From: Alphaproteobacteria bacterium
Lineage (GTDB): Bacteria; Pseudomonadota; Alphaproteobacteria; Rhizobiales; Hyphomicrobiaceae
Reading direction: 5' to 3'
DNA length: 6,064 nt
Assembly: GCA_024279745.1 (NCBI GenBank)
Contig: JAJRRE010000245.1
Span: forward strand, 1 to 6,064
Shown: positions 1 through 3,661 of the stretch, piece after piece
How the letters are laid out: the number at the start of each line of letters is the position of its first letter
How positions within the stretch are numbered: the stretch's first letter is position 1
Notes under the pieces: model-generated
What the model was told of the DNA's origin: nothing
Databases searched by the model: none
The model's input: the letters and a program-made list of their open reading frames with translations, nothing else
Translations under genes and position numbers: made by a program

Positions 1-316
<316 letters not shown>

Positions 317-321
317 CGCAG

Positions 322-350
322 ATAAGGAGGCTTCGGTGCCATTCGTCAAG
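322..350 (-). promoter_or_regulatory. Candidate promoter of rnpB
   Basis: On the minus strand CTTGAC (350-345) is followed after 17 nt by CCTTAT (327-322). The -35 matches the strong alphaproteobacterial pattern CTTGAC-N17-CTATAT perfectly, and the -10 matches at four of six positions. Initiation 6-8 nt downstream would fall at about 314-316, where the RNase P RNA homology begins. The roughly 100-nt gap between the ampD stop and rnpB shows no clear intrinsic terminator, so some read-through from ampD is possible. The fit between predicted start and RNA homology is the main support. Confidence 0.6.
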
Positions 351-417
351 TGTTGTTTCAGCTTCTTTTTATGGAATTGGCCGATGGCGCGGATAAGGCA
401 GCGGATAGGGGCGATAA

Positions 418-1272
418 CTATTGCGCACCGCGCCTGGCCAGCAAGTTCTGCAAGGTTGCAAAAGTAGACAGATCAAGACGGCCATCACAGCGCGCGGGGC
501 GGTAATGACGCTGAAAGGCGAGAACGGTTTTTTGCAGGTTCAAATCAAAATCGCCGCCCGGTGCAATGCCATAACCAAACCGGCGCAGCAGGCCTCGCAT
601 CTTGCCAATCCGGTCTTTTTCACGCGCCGGTAGATCCGCGCCCGCCTGATCACGCTCAGCGTGGTCACACTCGGTAAAGGCCAGTCCATGATCCTCAGCA
701 TCCAGCTCTACCGGCTCATACCAATCCCCGACACCGGCACGAGCAAGGCGCGGCCAATCGAATTTCTCCCCTGGATCGCCCTTGCGCAGCGGCGCCACAT
801 CAGAATGGCCCAGCACCAGTCGGCGGGAAATCGACCAGCGCACTACAATATCTTTTGACAGCGCTTCAACGGCGGCCATCTGTGCTTCAGGGAAATCGGG
901 ATAGCCAAGCTCATGACCTAGATTATGAATTTCAATGCCAATGGACGCCGAGTTAATGTCATTGTTGCTTGCCCATGATCCAGCACCGGCGTGCCAGGCG
1001 CGCTTGGTCTCCGCAACCATCTGCGTCGTCGTGCCATCCACATCAATAACATAATGGCACGACACACCGCTTTCAGGCCGCGACAACCAGTCTATAGCGC
1101 CGGCGCAATCATGCATCCCGGTATAATGCAAAATGAGCATGGTTGGAGCGGTAAGGCTGGGATTTTGATCAGCGGACGCGGTTTTTTTTACCGACAACCG
1201 ATCACCAAAATTGGGCGAGGGATGCAAGATATCAACCAAGGCGCTGTCAGCTTTCTCAAGCAAATCCTTCAT
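418..1272 (-). CDS. ampD: 1,6-anhydro-N-acetylmuramyl-L-alanine amidase, AmpD type, with peptidoglycan-binding domain
   Basis: This is a zinc amidase that cuts the bond between (anhydro)MurNAc and L-alanine in muropeptides; AmpD enzymes do this in the cytoplasm during cell-wall recycling. The Amidase_2 domain spans about residues 41-175. Zinc ligands fit H49 (in LILHYTGM), H156 (in VLGHSDVAP) and D166. E114 (in IGIEIHN) and K164 (in RKGDPGEKFDW) match the catalytic Glu and Lys of E. coli AmpD. A C-terminal PG_binding_1 domain covers about 220-281, including FGYGI and VLAFQRHYRP. No signal peptide or lipobox is visible, so recycling AmpD is favoured over the lipoprotein AmiD, although the added binding domain resembles AmiD. 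The 284-aa length suits alphaproteobacterial AmpD proteins. The ATG has AAGG abutting it with no spacing. A TTG at codon 4 would put that AAGG 9 nt upstream, so the start could be three codons later. It lies 156 nt downstream of the djlA-like gene on the same strand. Confidence 0.95.
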   Translation of the reverse strand: MKDLLEKADSALVDILHPSPNFGDRLSVKKTASADQNPSLTAPTMLILHYTGMHDCAGAIDWLSRPESGVSCHYVIDVDGTTTQMVAETKRAWHAGAGSWASNNDINSASIGIEIHNLGHELGYPDFPEAQMAAVEALSKDIVVRWSISRRLVLGHSDVAPLRKGDPGEKFDWPRLARAGVGDWYEPVELDAEDHGLAFTECDHAERDQAGADLPAREKDRIGKMRGLLRRFGYGIAPGGDFDLNLQKTVLAFQRHYRPARCDGRLDLSTFATLQNLLARRGAQ

Positions 1273-1320
1273 CCTTATGTGGCAGATTTCTTTAGTGGAA
1301 AATTTTTCTTCTATGGCAGG

Positions 1321-1348
1321 ACTTTATTGGCATTGGACCAAGCAGCAA
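1321..1348 (-). promoter_or_regulatory. Weak candidate promoter in front of ampD
   Basis: In the 156-nt gap between the djlA-like stop and ampD, the minus strand has TTGCTG (1348-1343) and TAAAGT (1326-1321) separated by 16 nt. The matches to the sigma-70 consensus are 3/6 and 4/6. The gap is longer than expected for tightly coupled genes, which leaves room for a separate ampD promoter. A GC-rich stretch with tandem GGCGC units directly follows the djlA-like stop; no hairpin with a T-tract was seen. Transcription as one unit with djlA remains equally possible. Confidence 0.2.
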
Positions 1349-1428
1349 ATATGCCTGAATCCTCCCCGCTCCCAAGGGTTTTGCCGCAAACCATGTTGCG
1401 CCCTGCTCTGTCCCGCCGCGCCGCGCCG

Positions 1429-2142
1429 TTAAAGACCGCGCTGTTTCATGATGGCGTCATAGGCCTCATTGATTGCGGCCAATTTACGATTGGCAACTTC
1501 AACAAACTCTGAGGGGACACCGCGCGCCATTAATTTATCTGGATGGTTTTCCACTACCAAACGCCGATGGCGTGCCTTCAGATCGGCATCGGAAATGTCG
1601 GAGCGCACGCCCAGCACCTCGTAAGGGCCTTCCACATCATGCACGAAAAAGCCACGCACTGAGCGGAACTCGGCTTCGGAAAAGCCAAAATGCTGCGAAA
1701 CGGCACGCAAATATTTCTCTTCGGCTGGGTGCAAAATTCCGTCGGCGGCGGCGATATGAAACAATCCTTCAAGCACGTCCTGCAACAGATCTTTGTCATC
1801 TTTTAAGATCGCCGCGACCTGCTCGGCATAGGCTTCAAACCCGGCGACATCGCGTTTTGCTAGATCGAACACACGGCGCACATTGGCCGCTTCACCTTCA
1901 GGAACCTTAAACACTTGTTGAAAGGCTTCGATCTCATCTTTGGTGACGACGCCGTCAGCCGCCGCCATTTTGGCGCATAGCGCAATGACGCCCATTGTGA
2001 ACGCAACATCATGCTGCGGGTCAACAGCGCCATCCTCGCGCGCCGAGCTGAAGCCATGCAGCAATTCGCGAAAAAACGAGCCGATCGAACCGCCCGATGC
2101 ATCTGCGCCCACAAGTCGGGCTAATCTGTTCCATATTGACAT
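1429..2142 (-). CDS. djlA: DjlA-like co-chaperone: TerB domain followed by C-terminal J-domain
   Basis: The likely role is a J-domain co-chaperone that stimulates DnaK ATPase activity. The J-domain occupies about residues 172-233, beginning EGPYEVLGV, with the diagnostic HPD tripeptide at 200-202 and the closing helix NRKLAAINEAYDAI. A TerB-like helical domain covers about 45-160 and contains two matching acidic motifs, AADG at 61-64 and AADG at 132-135, the internal pseudo-repeat of TerB folds. E. coli DjlA has an N-terminal membrane anchor. Here the first 40 residues show no membrane segment, so the protein is probably soluble, as in other alphaproteobacterial members. The 237-aa length suits those members. 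No Shine-Dalgarno sequence precedes the ATG, and weak promoter hexamers sit so close that a leaderless message is conceivable. It reads into ampD, 156 nt downstream. The domain call is strong; the symbol is by family resemblance, and client proteins are unknown. Confidence 0.92.
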   Translation of the reverse strand: MSIWNRLARLVGADASGGSIGSFFRELLHGFSSAREDGAVDPQHDVAFTMGVIALCAKMAAADGVVTKDEIEAFQQVFKVPEGEAANVRRVFDLAKRDVAGFEAYAEQVAAILKDDKDLLQDVLEGLFHIAAADGILHPAEEKYLRAVSQHFGFSEAEFRSVRGFFVHDVEGPYEVLGVRSDISDADLKARHRRLVVENHPDKLMARGVPSEFVEVANRKLAAINEAYDAIMKQRGL

Positions 2143-2149
2143 AGGCTTG

Positions 2150-2178
2150 AGTTTACCCGGTTTAGCGCCATCATTGAA
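2150..2178 (-). promoter_or_regulatory. Weak candidate promoter of the djlA-like gene
   Basis: On the minus strand TTCAAT (2178-2173) and TAAACT (2155-2150) are separated by 17 nt and match the consensus at 3/6 and 4/6. Initiation about 7 nt downstream would fall at or beside the ATG at 2142, giving a leaderless or near-leaderless mRNA. That would fit the missing ribosome binding site. The palindrome at 2177-2194 touches the -35 element. The hexamers are poor, so this is only a candidate. Confidence 0.22.
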
Positions 2179-2194
2179 GTGACATATTGCACTT
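2177..2194. promoter_or_regulatory. 18-bp imperfect palindrome, possible operator
   Basis: The sequence AAGTGACATATTGCACTT reads as AAGTG-N2-ATAT-N2-CACTT, symmetric at 14 of 18 positions around the central ATAT. It starts 35 bp upstream of the djlA-like ATG and abuts the candidate -35. A third related half-site, GAGTG, follows directly (2195-2199). The size and symmetry suit a dimeric helix-turn-helix regulator, but I cannot assign one, and AT-rich spacers produce such dyads by chance. Confidence 0.35.
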
Positions 2195-2331
2195 GAGTGT
2201 ATCTTATGCGTCCTGGCCTGTTCTAATCACCAGTTCGGCGGGCCGACGTCAGCCGCCAAATCGCCAGCGCCGTGATAAAAGTTCTGCCGTGACGAGCTGG
2301 CAACATTCGAACAACAATACCTGGTGCGACA

Positions 2332-2376
2332 GCGCCAACTGATTTGCAAAAGACTTGCATAATCGGCTTTTGGCGC
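2332..2376. repeat. Two nested, nearly concentric inverted repeats upstream of the permease
   Basis: The outer arms are GCGCCAA (2332-2338) and TTGGCGC (2370-2376). The inner arms are TGCAA (2345-2349) and TTGCA (2355-2359). Their centres, 2354 and 2352, almost coincide. TTGCA also recurs directly 11 bp apart (2344 and 2355). The element overlaps the candidate permease promoter, so a binding site is conceivable. A lone 7-bp dyad in this much sequence is expected by chance; only the near-concentric arrangement is notable. Confidence 0.25.
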
Positions 2377-2384
2377 ACTATGCT
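2355..2384 (+). promoter_or_regulatory. Weak candidate promoter of the EamA permease
   Basis: TTGCAT (2355-2360) and TATGCT (2379-2384) are separated by 18 nt and each matches the sigma-70 consensus at 4 of 6 positions. Initiation near 2391 would give a leader of about 64 nt before the TTG start at 2455. The nested dyads at 2332-2376 cover the -35 and the spacer, a position where a bound protein would block polymerase. This is inference from pattern only. Confidence 0.28.
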
Positions 2385-2454
2385 GGACAGCTGCCGCAAT
2401 GGTCAGTTGCGCTGATTGCTCTAACACCCTTTAACAAAGCAAAGCACACCCTCA

Positions 2455-3408
2455 TTGACCTCCCCCCTCTCCCACAATGAACGTCGCGGCTTGCTCCTGG
2501 GGCTGATCGGCGTCACGATTTTTGGCCTGACACTCCCCGCTACCCGCGTTGCGGTGGCGGAACTGGACCCGATCTTTGTCGGCCTGGGGCGGGCAGTTGT
2601 AGCGGCTATTCCAGCGGCACTTGCCCTGGCTCTTGCCAAAGCACCGATCCCCAGCCGCAACCAGTTCATCTCAATCGCGTTGATGTCGCTTGGCATCGTC
2701 CTTGGCTTTCCTCTGCTGGCCACCATCGCCATGCAAAGCGCCCCCGCCTCCCATGGCGGCGTCATTCTGGCGATGCTGCCACTGGCGACCGCGATGGCCG
2801 GCGCCCTGGTGGCAGGCGAGCGCCCCTCGCTAGGGTTTTGGTTGACGGGTATTGCCGGGGCTGGTGCCGTTGCCGGTTATGCGCTGCTCAGCGCCTATTA
2901 TGCCGCAACTACCGGAGCGCTTTCCAGTACATCTCCAGCAGAGGCAATCGCTGCATCGGCGGCCCTGCAATGGGCGGATCTTCTATTGGTGGCAGCAGTG
3001 ATCAGCGCGGCCATGGGCTATGCCATTGGCGGCAAACTCTCGCGCGCCCTTGGCGGCTGGCAGGTGATCTGCTGGGCGTTGGTGATCTCGGCGCCCTTCA
3101 TGTTGGGGGTGGTTGTCCTTTTGTCCGGGCCGATCAATTGGCACGCCTCGCCGCAGGCCTGGGCTGGCTTTGGTTATGTGGCCATTTTTTCGATGTTCCT
3201 GGGCTTCTTTTTCTGGAATCAGGGACTGGCGCTCGGCGGCATCGCCAAAGTCGGCCAGGTGCAATTGCTGCAACCCTTCGTGACCTTAATCGCTTCAGCA
3301 GTGTTGTTGTCGGAGGTTATCGGGCGACTGGAAATAATCTTCGTGATTTTGGTGGTTGCGCTGGTCGCCTTGGGAACACGAATGCGCGTTACGCGCTCAC
3401 CGAGTTGA
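2455..3408 (+). CDS. EamA/DMT-superfamily permease (10 predicted membrane helices)
   Basis: This is an inner-membrane transporter of the drug/metabolite superfamily. Known members move amino acids and other small metabolites, often outward; the substrate here cannot be read from sequence. The 317 residues contain about ten hydrophobic segments, near 12-29, 39-60, 70-93, 99-119, 126-146, 174-193, 203-223, 234-256, 263-286 and 292-308, matching two five-helix EamA repeats. The second repeat carries the typical pattern GFFFWNQGLALGGIAKVGQV, then LLQPFVTLIASAVLLSE. A polar loop at about 147-172 joins the halves and is rather long. TTG at 2455 is chosen because the frame closes at a TAA at 2422 with no other start between, and it leaves about ten residues before helix 1. 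There is no clear Shine-Dalgarno, so a later TTG (2491) cannot be excluded but would trim helix 1. It lies upstream of the oxoprolinase on the same strand with a 253-bp gap. Confidence 0.92.
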   Translation: MTSPLSHNERRGLLLGLIGVTIFGLTLPATRVAVAELDPIFVGLGRAVVAAIPAALALALAKAPIPSRNQFISIALMSLGIVLGFPLLATIAMQSAPASHGGVILAMLPLATAMAGALVAGERPSLGFWLTGIAGAGAVAGYALLSAYYAATTGALSSTSPAEAIAASAALQWADLLLVAAVISAAMGYAIGGKLSRALGGWQVICWALVISAPFMLGVVVLLSGPINWHASPQAWAGFGYVAIFSMFLGFFFWNQGLALGGIAKVGQVQLLQPFVTLIASAVLLSEVIGRLEIIFVILVVALVALGTRMRVTRSPS

Positions 3409-3480
3409 CGGCTCGACGTTGCGCTGGCGCGCCGGTGCCCTATCCAGCAGCCATATGCCACCAATTGCATAAACTAATAT

Positions 3481-3563
3481 CAGATTGCTCAACTTCTACT
3501 TAATTGAACAAGTTGTTTGTTTGAATTGATCCCATCGACAGCCTTGTTTGTCCGAGCAATCTG
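3481..3563. repeat. 10-bp perfect inverted repeat with 63-bp spacing, possible operator pair
   Basis: CAGATTGCTC (3481-3490) and GAGCAATCTG (3554-3563) are exact reverse complements. The arm centres are 73 bp apart, very close to seven turns of B-DNA. The right arm lies inside the spacer of the candidate oxoprolinase promoter (3544-3571). Between the arms sits the small palindrome AACAAGTTGTT. A rough estimate puts a 10-bp perfect dyad in 250 bp of random sequence at a few percent, so it is suggestive. No regulator family can be named. Confidence 0.4.
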
Positions 3564-3571
3564 TCTAAAAT
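3544..3571 (+). promoter_or_regulatory. Candidate promoter of the oxoprolinase
   Basis: TTGTTT (3544-3549) and TAAAAT (3566-3571) are separated by 16 nt. The -10 matches the consensus at 5 of 6 positions and the -35 at 3 of 6. Initiation near 3578 would give a leader of about 84 nt containing the hairpin at 3617-3645. The right arm of the 10-bp inverted repeat lies within the spacer, where a bound regulator would interfere with polymerase. Confidence 0.38.
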
Positions 3572-3616
3572 CGGCGCACGACCAAATAAATTTTCCGTTA
3601 CCAAAATCCCTTAGCC

Positions 3617-3645
3617 AGCGCGCTCCCCCCTTGATTATGCGCGCT
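3617..3645 (+). other. Leader stem-loop upstream of the oxoprolinase start
   Basis: AGCGCGC (3617-3623) and GCGCGCT (3639-3645) can pair as a perfect 7-bp, all-GC-rich stem with a 15-nt loop containing CCCCCC. The stem ends 16 nt before the ATG at 3662. The region between holds only a weak purine stretch (ATAGAG) as ribosome binding site. It could influence translation initiation, but it matches no riboswitch I recognise and lacks the T-run of a terminator. Confidence 0.35.
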
Positions 3646-3661
3646 CTCGATAGAGTTTTTC

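Larger units (their letters stand above)
2143..2454. other. Divergent intergenic region between the djlA-like gene and the EamA permease
   Basis: This 312-bp spacer separates two genes read in opposite directions, so it should carry both promoters. Visible elements are an 18-bp palindrome (2177-2194), a GC-rich dyad GGCGG/CCGCC with an 11-nt centre containing GACGTC (2237-2257), a direct repeat GCCGTGA at 2269-2275 and 2286-2292, and nested dyads at 2332-2376. None is followed by a T-run on either strand, so none looks like an intrinsic terminator. A 66-codon GTG-initiated minus-strand reading frame (2227-2427) has no recognisable product. I see no RNA gene or mobile element. Confidence 0.6.
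3409..3661. other. Spacer between the permease and the oxoprolinase
   Basis: This 253-bp stretch has no supportable gene. Its left end is GC-rich, with only a 5-bp dyad GCTGG/CCAGC (3423-3448) lacking a T-run, so no terminator for the permease is apparent. From about 3455 it becomes AT-rich and promoter-like, holding the long-spaced inverted repeat (3481-3563), a small palindrome AACAAGTTGTT (3507-3517), a promoter candidate (3544-3571) and a leader hairpin (3617-3645). The change in base composition suggests the oxoprolinase has its own promoter here. Confidence 0.6.

Noticed and set aside
1301..1400. Short upstream peptide (about 27 codons) before ampD on the minus strand
   Set aside because: An ATG opens a frame ending in TAG ahead of ampD, but it has no good ribosome binding site and no attenuator-like hairpins or runs of one amino acid.
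991..1512. 173-codon plus-strand frame across the ampD start
   Set aside because: It is a shadow of ampD and the end of djlA; both real genes have intact domain motifs on the other strand.
2237..2257. GGCGG/CCGCC hairpin as a terminator
   Set aside because: It has only a 5-bp stem and no T-run on either side, and it sits between divergent genes where no terminator is needed.
2227..2427. 66-codon GTG-initiated frame in the divergent spacer
   Set aside because: There is no recognisable product, the only AAAGG abuts the start with no spacing, and the stretch holds the promoter-like elements.
3423..3448. GCTGG/CCAGC dyad as the permease terminator
   Set aside because: It has a short stem and a long loop and is not followed by a T-run.
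2838..3503. 221-codon plus-strand frame overlapping the permease
   Set aside because: It is rich in Cys, Trp and Arg with no coherent pattern, while the overlapping frame encodes ten clear membrane helices.
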